Origin: Flavobacteria bacterium RIFCSPLOWO2_12_FULL_31_7 | GTDB taxonomy: Bacteria > Bacteroidota > Bacteroidia > Flavobacteriales > Flavobacteriaceae | NCBI GenBank assembly: GCA_001800945.1 | Contig: MGWJ01000102.1 | Span: forward strand, 1-28,273 | Length of the DNA: 28,273 bases | Direction of reading: 5' to 3' | Shown: positions 7,665-14,255 of the stretch, piece by piece | How positions within the stretch are numbered: the first letter of the stretch is position 1 | Layout: every line of letters begins with the position of its first letter | Position numbers and translations under genes: made by a program | Notes under the pieces: model-generated | What the model saw: only the letters and a program-made list of their open reading frames with translations | Database searches by the model: none | What the model was told of the DNA's origin: nothing

Positions 7665-8770
7665 TGTATAGGTTTGAAAATTAGATTAGTAAAAGCTACT
7701 CTAATTTGTGTAATGATTAAAATGACTTCAAAAATTGGATACCAAATAATTACATCTTTTTCGTTCAATTTTGCTGCTCCATAGCCAAAAACTATCCAAT
7801 TAAAAATATATCGGAAGCCTAAAACGCTTGCCACAATAATCCAATTATATTGGAAAGATAGCAAAATTATTGCCAAAGTGATGCAAAGAACTTGCGAAAT
7901 AAAAAATAAAGCCAATTGAAATTTATCAAAACCTTTGTATAATTTGGCTGTAGAAACGTGTCTTCTTTTTTGATTAAACCATTCTTTATAAGTGGTTTTT
8001 GGTTTAGAATACGTAAAACCTTCTGGATTATAACAAATTGTTGTGTTTGATTTATTTGCAGCTTCGTTGATGAATAAATCATCGTCACCAGAACGTACAC
8101 GGATGTGATTGATAAACCCGTTTACATTGAAAAATTCTGATTTTTTATAGGCTAAATTACGACCAACTCCCATGTAAGGTTTTCCGATTTTCGCCCAAGA
8201 AAAATATTGAATGGCCGTTAAAACCGTTTCGTATCGAATGATTTTATTTAAGAAAGAACCTTTGATTTTATCATAAGCACCGTAACCTAAAACAATGGTT
8301 TTTTTAAATGAAAAATGGGATGTCATTTCTGTAATCCAGTTTTCAGAATTCGGACAACAATCTGCATCTGTGAATAATAAATATTCGTTTTTTGCAGCTT
8401 TAATTCCTAAAGTTAAGGCGAATTTTTTGTTTCCCCAAAACGCTTCGTTATTTTTAACTTTGACTAATTTAATAAACGAATATAGTTTTTCGTATTCTTC
8501 TAATAATTCTAAAGTGTCATCGCTAGAAGCATCATCAATTAAGACCAATTCGTAATTAGGATAATTTTGAGAAACTAAAATAGGAAGATGTTTTACTAAC
8601 TTTTCATGTTCATTTTTTGCGCAAACAATTACCGAAACAGGAATGCTTTTTGGCGTTTCTTTCTTTGGTTTGACAAATGAAAAACGACTAAAAACAAACG
8701 CTTGGTACACGAATTGAATGGCGAAAAAAACTAAAAATGTAATAAAAAGTATAAGTAAAATTGTTTCCAT
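7655..8770 (-). CDS. Membrane glycosyltransferase, family 2
   Basis: A 371-aa inner-membrane GT-A enzyme. An N-terminal membrane helix spans about 4-25. The catalytic domain starts with SVIVCAKNEHEKL and has LIDDASSDDT near 77-86, the metal-binding TDADC at 134-138 and RSGDDDLFINEAA further on. QKRRHVS stands in place of the QxxRW motif of processive GT2 enzymes. Two or three hydrophobic helices close the protein (about 280-350). This layout fits polysaccharide or glycolipid synthesis, but donor and acceptor cannot be read. It is first gene of the GT-sigma-MFS unit, with a well-formed -7 element upstream. Confidence 0.9.
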   Translation of the reverse strand: METILLILFITFLVFFAIQFVYQAFVFSRFSFVKPKKETPKSIPVSVIVCAKNEHEKLVKHLPILVSQNYPNYELVLIDDASSDDTLELLEEYEKLYSFIKLVKVKNNEAFWGNKKFALTLGIKAAKNEYLLFTDADCCPNSENWITEMTSHFSFKKTIVLGYGAYDKIKGSFLNKIIRYETVLTAIQYFSWAKIGKPYMGVGRNLAYKKSEFFNVNGFINHIRVRSGDDDLFINEAANKSNTTICYNPEGFTYSKPKTTYKEWFNQKRRHVSTAKLYKGFDKFQLALFFISQVLCITLAIILLSFQYNWIIVASVLGFRYIFNWIVFGYGAAKLNEKDVIIWYPIFEVILIITQIRVAFTNLIFKPIHWK

Positions 8771-8789
8771 GTTCCTTTTAAAAGTTGTG

Positions 8790-8797
8790 CAAAGGTA
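8790..8797 (-). promoter_or_regulatory. -7 element upstream of the glycosyltransferase
   Basis: Minus-strand TACCTTTG followed by CAC is the textbook flavobacterial form of TAnnTTTG. It lies 20 bases before the GT2 ATG. No clear TTG occurs at -33; an A/T heptad tract lies there instead. This promoter probably drives the GT-sigma-MFS unit. Confidence 0.6.
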
Positions 8798-8882
8798 GCT
8801 TTTTTTGTTTAAAGTTTAAAGTTTCAGGTTTTGAGTTTATAAGGTTTTAAAAAATCGTAATTCCAACCACATAAATCGTGAA

Positions 8883-9494
8883 TTATAAATTATTTTTCAT
8901 TTCATTTGCAATACTTTTCGCATTTTCATTATCTATTTTTTCTAAATGTGAAATGATGCTTTTTTTATTGTTTTCGCTTTTGTTTTGAGATAATTTTTTA
9001 ACCGCATCTATGTTTTCTACGATAATATTAAACGCTATTATTCCGATAGCTTGACGCATTGTTTCTTTAGAAAGTGATTTTGTAGAAATTGGGTTTTCGT
9101 TATTTTTCTCGTACTTATTTACCAAATTTTCTAAATGCAAAAGCTTTTGTTCTTCATTGAGAATTTCGATTTTTCCTTCCAAATGAACTGCTAAATAATT
9201 CCATGTTGGCACTTCTTCATAATCGTACCAAGAAGAAGAAATATAAGAATGTGCACCAGAAAAAATGGCTAAAACATTTCCATTTTCTTCAAAATTTTCA
9301 CTTTGAGGATTGAGTTTCGAAATATGTCCAGATAAAATAAGTTGGTTATTTTCGCTTTCTTCAATAAACAGAGGAATATGTGTAGCATTTATTTTACCGC
9401 TGGATTGATTGATCAAAATAGCAAAACTATTTTCTTCTATGAAACGTAAAATTTCATTTCGATTTTCGTTTACATAAATATCTGGTATGTACAT
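8883..9494 (-). CDS. PaiB-family FMN-binding protein
   Basis: A 203-aa protein of the PaiB / FMN-binding negative transcriptional regulator family, a split-barrel flavin-reductase-like fold first described in Bacillus sporulation and degradative-enzyme control. It begins MYIPDIYVNEN, as the family does. It contains NATHIPLFIE, LSGHISKLNPQ, VLAIFSGAHSYISSSWY and VPTWNYLAVHLEG, the conserved PaiB core. Length is normal for the family. Despite the name there is no recognisable DNA-binding domain, and the biochemical role is uncertain. It stands alone, with 112 bp after it and 213 bp before it; I found no clear promoter. Confidence 0.88.
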   Translation of the reverse strand: MYIPDIYVNENRNEILRFIEENSFAILINQSSGKINATHIPLFIEESENNQLILSGHISKLNPQSENFEENGNVLAIFSGAHSYISSSWYDYEEVPTWNYLAVHLEGKIEILNEEQKLLHLENLVNKYEKNNENPISTKSLSKETMRQAIGIIAFNIIVENIDAVKKLSQNKSENNKKSIISHLEKIDNENAKSIANEMKNNL

Positions 9495-9549
9495 TTTGTT
9501 ATTAATTTATCCCGTTGGGTGTAATTATTAAAATTGATATTGTTTTTTT

Positions 9550-9669
9550 ATTAGCCACGAATTCTCTAATATAAAAAAAAATAACAAACGTAAAAATTAG
9601 TTCATCTTTGATGAAAATTCGAATTAAATCGAAAAGTTAATCCGAAAAATTCGAAAATTCGCGGCTAAA
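9550..9669. repeat. Degenerate palindromic intergenic element (REP/MITE-like)
   Basis: The 213-bp gap 9495-9707 contains no gene. Its core is bounded by an imperfect inverted repeat: TTAGCCACGAATT at 9551-9563 and AATTCGCGGCTAA at 9656-9668, with one mismatch in 13. Inside are further ATTCGAATT / AATTCGAAAATTCG pieces and a small hairpin TTCATC-TTT-GATGAA at 9601-9615. From memory, TTAGCCACGAATTC-type palindromes recur between flavobacterial genes. This copy looks decayed. It may act as a bidirectional fold after murB transcripts begin elsewhere, or simply be a mobile remnant. Confidence 0.55.
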
Positions 9670-9707
9670 TTATTTCTAGTTTAAATTTTCACTTCGTAAA
9701 TCGTAAA

Positions 9708-10721
9708 TTAAATCACATTCACTTCGGCTTCAATACTAATTCCGTATTTATCTTTTACAGTTTTTTGTATATTTTGAGCTACAGCCCAAATTTCATGTCC
9801 AGTAGCATTTCCGTAATTTACTAAAACTAACGCTTGTTTGGTGTGAATTCCTGCATCTCCGAAACGTTTTCCTTTAAATCCAGCTTGTTCAATTAGCCAG
9901 CCTGCAGGCACTTTTACGTGTGTTTCAGAAACTGGATAATGTGGAATTTCAGGATAATTGGCTTTGGCTTTTTCGTAAATTTCAATTGGAACAATTGGAT
10001 TTTTAAAGAAACTTCCGCTGTTTCCAAGTTCTTTTGGATTCGGTAATTTGCTTTCTCGAATGGCAATCACAGCTTTGCTAACATCTTGAATTGTTGGGTT
10101 TTCGATGCCCATTTTTTCTAATTCGGTATCAATCGCACCGTAAGAAGTATTGAGTTTGTGATTGGTTTTTGAAAGTTTAAAAACAACTGATAAAATCACA
10201 TATTGATTTTTTAATTCACCTTTAAAAATACTTTCTCTGTAACCAAATTGACAAGCTTTTTTATTGAAAGTGGTGATTTCTTGTGTGTCAATTTTCATGG
10301 CTTCGCAAGAAACAAAGGTGTCTTTAATTTCTACACCATAAGCGCCGATATTCTGAATTGGAGTTGCTCCAACATTACCCGGAATTAAAGATAAATTCTC
10401 AATGCCACCATAATTATGTTTAATGCAAAATTGTACAAATTCGTGCCAAACTTCGCCAGCATTTCCTTTTACCCAAACAAAATCTTCATTTTCATCAATT
10501 ACTTCGATGCCTTTATTGTTGATGTGTAATACCAACGCGTCGATATTTTGAGTCAAAAGCATGTTACTTCCGCCGCCTAAAATAAAAAGTTTTTTCTGGT
10601 AGTTTTCTTTTAATACTACTGCTAATTCTGCTGGAGAATTAACTTCGCAAAATTCAGTTGCAAAAGCTTCAATTCCGAAAGTATTATATTTTTTTAACGA
10701 TTGTTGTTGGGTGATATTCAT
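9708..10721 (-). CDS. murB: UDP-N-acetylmuramate dehydrogenase
   Basis: FAD enzyme of peptidoglycan synthesis that reduces UDP-GlcNAc-enolpyruvate to UDP-MurNAc with NADPH in the cytoplasm. The FAD-binding loop GGGSNMLL is at 49-56, with IPGNVGATPIQNIGAYG at 113-129. R162 lies in YRESIFK. The catalytic Ser is S237 in GNSGSFFKNP. The C-terminal acidic residue lies in IEAEV (about 333). The 337-aa length and intact lid domain make it a type I (E. coli-like) enzyme. It is 68 bp downstream of the rhodanese-thioredoxin gene, with a short direct repeat in that gap. Confidence 0.97.
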   Translation of the reverse strand: MNITQQQSLKKYNTFGIEAFATEFCEVNSPAELAVVLKENYQKKLFILGGGSNMLLTQNIDALVLHINNKGIEVIDENEDFVWVKGNAGEVWHEFVQFCIKHNYGGIENLSLIPGNVGATPIQNIGAYGVEIKDTFVSCEAMKIDTQEITTFNKKACQFGYRESIFKGELKNQYVILSVVFKLSKTNHKLNTSYGAIDTELEKMGIENPTIQDVSKAVIAIRESKLPNPKELGNSGSFFKNPIVPIEIYEKAKANYPEIPHYPVSETHVKVPAGWLIEQAGFKGKRFGDAGIHTKQALVLVNYGNATGHEIWAVAQNIQKTVKDKYGISIEAEVNVI

Positions 10722-10753
10722 GTTTTATTTTTTTCTGAAACTGAGACTAAAAA

Positions 10754-10791
10754 CTTTTTACTTGGCTCTTTTTACTTTTTACTTGGCTCTT
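10754..10791. repeat. 17-bp direct repeat before murB
   Basis: CTTTTTACTTGGCTCTT occurs at 10754-10770 and again, identical, at 10775-10791, a 21-bp period. The second copy runs into the stop codon of the rhodanese-thioredoxin gene. The minus strand therefore carries AAGTAAAAAGTAAAAAGA, which recurs exactly at 16925-16942. Confidence 0.85.
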
Positions 10792-11479
10792 ACAAAGCTT
10801 TTCTTAAATCTTCTTCGCTAACAAATTCGTTTTTAAAGAAGGTTTGCTTTCCGTTTTTAACTACGATTACTACTGGTAAACCTTGATAACCTAGTGCATT
10901 GAATAACGATTTGTTTTTATCCGCATCAATTCTGTGAATGATAACTTTGTTCGCCATTTCTTTACTCATTTTGTCTAAATAAGGAGCCATTTTTTTACAA
11001 GGTCCGCACCATTCTGCGTAAAAATCAATCACTACAGTTTTGTCGGAAATCATTAATTTATTGTAATCTTCCTGAGTCATTCCAGACCAAACGGCATTGG
11101 TTTTTGGATTTGCTTTTTCCCAAGCCATATAACCACCATCTAATTCGATAATGTTTTTAAAACCTAATTCCACTAAATGATTGGCTGCTTTTTTACTTCT
11201 TCCGCCACTTAAACAATAGACAAAAACTGGTTTCGATTTGTCTAAATTGGCTACTTGAGCATCAAAAGAATTACCATTCCAATCTACATTTTTAGCATCA
11301 GCAATTTTTCCGTTAGCATATTCACCTGGAGTTCTTACGTCTAAAATTTGAGCATCATCTGTTTTGGTGATTGTTGCTTTAAATTCTGTGGCATCTACAC
11401 TTTTGTAGTTTTGACTGTTTGTGCAACTTATTGATAAAGTAATAATTGCAGTGGCGATAATTGTTCTTAAGTTTTTCAT
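10790..11479 (-). CDS. Rhodanese-thioredoxin fusion lipoprotein
   Basis: A two-domain protein, 229 aa from the chosen start. It begins with a lipoprotein signal whose lipobox ends at C19 (LSISC), so it should be anchored in the cell envelope. A rhodanese domain (about 25-125) has DVRTPGEY and the active-site loop C89-LSGGRS. A thioredoxin domain (about 130-229) has FYAEWCGPC with the redox pair C158/C161 and the cis-proline P202 in GLPVV. It may handle persulfide or disulfide chemistry in the periplasm; the partner is unknown. ATG at 11477-11479 is preferred over an ATG 27 bases upstream because only it puts the signal peptide at the N-terminus. A near-consensus AATCTTTG lies at 11496-11503. 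Confidence 0.9.
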   Translation of the reverse strand: MKNLRTIIATAIITLSISCTNSQNYKSVDATEFKATITKTDDAQILDVRTPGEYANGKIADAKNVDWNGNSFDAQVANLDKSKPVFVYCLSGGRSKKAANHLVELGFKNIIELDGGYMAWEKANPKTNAVWSGMTQEDYNKLMISDKTVVIDFYAEWCGPCKKMAPYLDKMSKEMANKVIIHRIDADKNKSLFNALGYQGLPVVIVVKNGKQTFFKNEFVSEEDLRKAL

Positions 11480-11562
11480 TTTTTTAATTGTTACGCAAAG
11501 ATTCACGAAAAAATCGGAAAGGTTTGCAGAGTTATTATTTTATTTTCTGTACTTTTAAAAAT

Positions 11563-12642
11563 CTAAATATTAAATATTTTATAACTTTTATGTGTTTGTT
11601 TGATAATGTTTTCTGTTCGTTCTGGGTGTGTGTCTGAAATAAAAATTTGACCGAATACATCATCATTTACCATATTTACAATTTGTTGTACTCTAAAGGC
11701 GTCTAATTTATCAAAAATATCATCGAAAAGCAAAATTGGTAAGGTTTTCGTGTGTTTTTTTATGAAATCAAACTGTGCTAATTTCAAAGCAATTAAAAAC
11801 GATTTTTGTTGCCCTTGCGAACCAAATTTTTTTACAGGATAATCAGAAATATTAAACAAAATATCATCTTTATGAATGCCGACAGTTGTGTATTGTGTAA
11901 TTCTGTCTTTTTGAAGATTTTGTTCTAATAAATCATCTAAAGTGTCGTGATGTAATTGGCTGTCATATTCAATTGAGACTTTCTCAGCATTTTCAGAAAT
12001 CACTTCGTATAATTCTTGAAAAACAGGTACAAATTTCTCTAAAAATTCTTTTCGTTTCTTGAAAATAATTTGTCCGAATTCTGATAATTGTTCGTTGTAA
12101 ATACTCAAGTTGTCAGCATCAAAAACCTGATTTAAAGCAAAATATTTCAGTAAAGCGTTTCGTTGTTGTAATGTTTTTTGGTAATTGATTAGTGTATTCA
12201 AATACGTTACATCAAAAGTTGAAATCACATTATCAATGAATTTTCTTCTGGTTTCACTTCCTTCGATAATCAAATCGGTATCACTTGGTGAAATAATCAC
12301 AATCGGAATTAAGCCAATATGTTCTGAAAATTTCTCGTAAATCTTCCCATTTCGTTTTAAAACCTTTTTTTGTGCTTTTTTGTAACTGCATATAATTTGT
12401 TCGGTTCGGTTTTCTTTTTCGAAAACACCATCAATAACAAAAAAATCTTCACCATGTTTGATGTTTTGAGTGGAAAGTGGATTGAAATAACTTTTCCCTA
12501 AGGCTAAATGATAAATGGCATCTAAAATGGTTGTTTTTCCGATGCCGTTTTTTCCCACAATAGCATTAATCTTACTTTCAAACTCAAAAGAATTTTCAGC
12601 AATATTTTTATAATTGAGTAAAGATAGTTTTTTTAAAATCAC
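11563..12642 (-). CDS. recF: DNA replication and repair protein RecF
   Basis: SMC-like ATPase that loads RecA at single-strand gaps with RecO and RecR. The Walker A motif GKNGIGKT is at residues 30-37. The signature region KFGSQGQQKSFLIALKLAQ precedes Walker B LPILLFDDIFDKLD. The GTG at 12640-12642 is chosen as the start: the protein then begins VILKKLSLLNYKNI, as RecF proteins do, with a normal 359 aa. A longer frame opens at an ATG at 12756, but that would add 38 hydrophobic, non-RecF residues and start upstream of the TACATTTG promoter element at 12684-12691. The gene is divergent from the TPR gene. Confidence 0.95.
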   Translation of the reverse strand: MILKKLSLLNYKNIAENSFEFESKINAIVGKNGIGKTTILDAIYHLALGKSYFNPLSTQNIKHGEDFFVIDGVFEKENRTEQIICSYKKAQKKVLKRNGKIYEKFSEHIGLIPIVIISPSDTDLIIEGSETRRKFIDNVISTFDVTYLNTLINYQKTLQQRNALLKYFALNQVFDADNLSIYNEQLSEFGQIIFKKRKEFLEKFVPVFQELYEVISENAEKVSIEYDSQLHHDTLDDLLEQNLQKDRITQYTTVGIHKDDILFNISDYPVKKFGSQGQQKSFLIALKLAQFDFIKKHTKTLPILLFDDIFDKLDAFRVQQIVNMVNDDVFGQIFISDTHPERTENIIKQTHKSYKIFNI

Positions 12643-12683
12643 GTTTTTATAGTAAAATGTGGCAAAAATTCCACTTGCGAGTA

Positions 12684-12691
12684 CAAATGTA
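12684..12691 (-). promoter_or_regulatory. -7 element of recF
   Basis: Minus-strand TACATTTG is a full match to TAnnTTTG. It lies 41 bases before the GTG start and inside the frame extension that would otherwise be called coding. It supports the short recF. Confidence 0.5.
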
Positions 12692-12745
12692 AGCTCAAAT
12701 TTTAAAAATATAAATAAAAGAACTTTTAAATTTAAATAAAAAGTA

Positions 12746-12753
12746 TATTTTTG
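12746..12753 (+). promoter_or_regulatory. -7 element of the TPR-ribH unit
   Basis: TATTTTTG followed by CACC fits the flavobacterial TAnnTTTG pattern and lies 24 bases before the ATG. The region upstream is A/T-rich without a clear TTG. Confidence 0.5.
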
Positions 12754-12777
12754 CACCTCTAATAAAATTTTAGTTAA

Positions 12778-13572
12778 ATGGCAACATATAATAAAAGAGG
12801 TTATAAATCACCAAAACCTGAAGTAGAAAAAGATCCTGCATTTGATACAACTGTAGAAGACGTTAATGTAAACGAAAGCGAAAGCACAACTGCTGGTGTT
12901 TTTAATACATTAGATGAAACGGCTAACAGAACAGAAGAATGGGTAATTAGAAATCAAAAAGCAATTTTAGGTGTTATTGCAGCTGTTGCAATTGGTACTT
13001 TAGGATATATTTTATTTGATAAATTTGTTTCTACACCAAAACAAGAAGAAGCGTTTAGAGATATGAATCAAGCACAAATGTACTTTCAACAAGCTGTTGA
13101 TGCTACAGAAAAACAAGATTCATTATTTAAATTATCTTTAAAAGGTGGTGAAGGTAAATTAGGTTTCGAAGGAATTATTTCTGAATATTCAGGAACAAAA
13201 GCGGCTAATTTAGCAGAATATTATGCTGGAATGGCGTATTTAAATACTAAACAATTTGATAAAGCGATTGAACATTTAGATAATTTTTCTTCAAGTGAGA
13301 AAGTTTTATCAGCTTTAGCAATTGGAGCAAAAGGTGATGCGAATGCAGAATTAAACAAAAACGAAGAGGCTTTAAAATTATATGTTGAAGCAGCAAACGT
13401 GGATGATAACGATTTTGTAACACCAAGATTCTTATTAAAAGCAGCTAACTTAGCTATTGTTTTAAAGAAAAATGACGAAGCTTTAGGGTATTTAAAAACA
13501 ATCAAAGAAAAATACGAAACTTCTCAAGAAGGAAGTACAGTTGATATTTTAATTGCTTCATTGGAAAAATAA
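12778..13572 (+). CDS. Membrane-anchored tetratricopeptide repeat protein
   Basis: A 264-aa protein with a polar, acidic N-terminus, one membrane helix at about 62-80 (AILGVIAAVAIGTLGYILF) and a periplasmic helical-repeat domain. TPR-like pairs are LAEYYAGMAYLNTKQFDKAIEHL, GDANAELNKNEEALKLYVEA and LKAANLAIVLKKNDEALGYL. The layout is like YfgM, a periplasmic chaperone/BamB partner in proteobacteria, but with a longer N-terminus. Function in Bacteroidota is not established by sequence. Its stop overlaps the ribH start by one base (TAATG), so the two are probably translationally coupled. It is divergent from recF. Confidence 0.88.
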   Translation: MATYNKRGYKSPKPEVEKDPAFDTTVEDVNVNESESTTAGVFNTLDETANRTEEWVIRNQKAILGVIAAVAIGTLGYILFDKFVSTPKQEEAFRDMNQAQMYFQQAVDATEKQDSLFKLSLKGGEGKLGFEGIISEYSGTKAANLAEYYAGMAYLNTKQFDKAIEHLDNFSSSEKVLSALAIGAKGDANAELNKNEEALKLYVEAANVDDNDFVTPRFLLKAANLAIVLKKNDEALGYLKTIKEKYETSQEGSTVDILIASLEK

Positions 13573-14060
13573 TGGCAACCGAAAATAAAAATTTATCTCA
13601 ATACGATAAAAACACAATCCCAAACGCGAAAAATTTTCGGTTTGGGATTGTTGTTTCAGAATGGAACGAAAACGTTACTGAAGGTTTGTATAATGGTGTA
13701 TTTACTGCATTGACAGATTGTGGTGCTTTGCCTGAAAATATCAATCGTTGGAATGTGCCAGGAAGTTTTGAATTGATTTTTGGTGCACGACAAATGCATG
13801 AAAAATTAGAATTAGACGCGGTTATTGTAATCGGTTGTGTTATTAAAGGAGAAACGATGCATTTCGAGTTCGTTTGTGAAGGTGTAACTCAAGGTATGAA
13901 AGATTTAAATTTACTTTATGATGTGCCAACCATTTTTTGCGTGTTAACTGATAATACGATGCAACAATCTATTGATAGAAGCGGAGGAAAGCACGGAAAT
14001 AAAGGAATTGAAGCAGCAATTGCAGCTATTAAAATGATAGATTTAAACAAGAAATTCTAA
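13572..14060 (+). CDS. ribH: 6,7-dimethyl-8-ribityllumazine synthase
   Basis: Riboflavin pathway enzyme condensing 5-amino-6-ribitylaminouracil with 3,4-dihydroxybutanone 4-phosphate to form the lumazine precursor. Family motifs are complete: VVSEWNENVT near 27-36 (aromatic W for substrate stacking), VPGSFE at 62-67, GCVIKGETMHFEFV at 88-101 with catalytic His H97, and SGGKHGNKGIEAA near the C-terminus. The 162-aa length is normal. Other rib genes are not in the window. Followed by a strong terminator. Confidence 0.97.
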   Translation: MATENKNLSQYDKNTIPNAKNFRFGIVVSEWNENVTEGLYNGVFTALTDCGALPENINRWNVPGSFELIFGARQMHEKLELDAVIVIGCVIKGETMHFEFVCEGVTQGMKDLNLLYDVPTIFCVLTDNTMQQSIDRSGGKHGNKGIEAAIAAIKMIDLNKKF

Positions 14061-14083
14061 ATAAAATTTCTTAATAAAAATAT

Positions 14084-14113
14084 AAAACTCTTCCTCTCTG
14101 AAGAGTTTTTTTT
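14084..14113 (+). terminator. Intrinsic terminator of ribH
   Basis: A perfect 9-bp stem pairs AAACTCTTC (14085-14093) with GAAGAGTTT (14100-14108) around a 6-base loop, followed by further T residues. It lies 25 bp after the ribH stop. Confidence 0.9.
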
Positions 14114-14215
14114 ATATTTGGTAAAAAGGAATAGTAGCCAATAAATACCTTTATTTTGTTACTAACTTTTCCAAATTTCTAATTTTCGTACCACAAAAAC
14201 CAGTTTAAAATTTCA

Positions 14216-14223
14216 TAAATTTG
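14216..14223 (+). promoter_or_regulatory. -7 element of mutL
   Basis: TAAATTTG, a full match to TAnnTTTG, lies 32 bases before the mutL ATG. It sits within a 7-bp inverted repeat, CCACAAA (14191-14197) and TTTGTGG (14220-14226). Another match, TATATTTG at 14113-14120, lies on the ribH terminator tail and would give a leader of about 130 bases, so it is less likely. Confidence 0.45.
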
Positions 14224-14255
14224 TGGCATAATCAAAATAAAAACAAAGCAGATTA

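Noticed and set aside
7867..8100. 77-aa minus-strand frame inside the glycosyltransferase gene
   Set aside because: It lies in another frame within the GT2 gene and has no independent support.
14121..14255. Possible small RNA or short gene between the ribH terminator and mutL
   Set aside because: No terminator follows and no coding frame of note exists; the mutL -7 element and an inverted repeat explain the region adequately.
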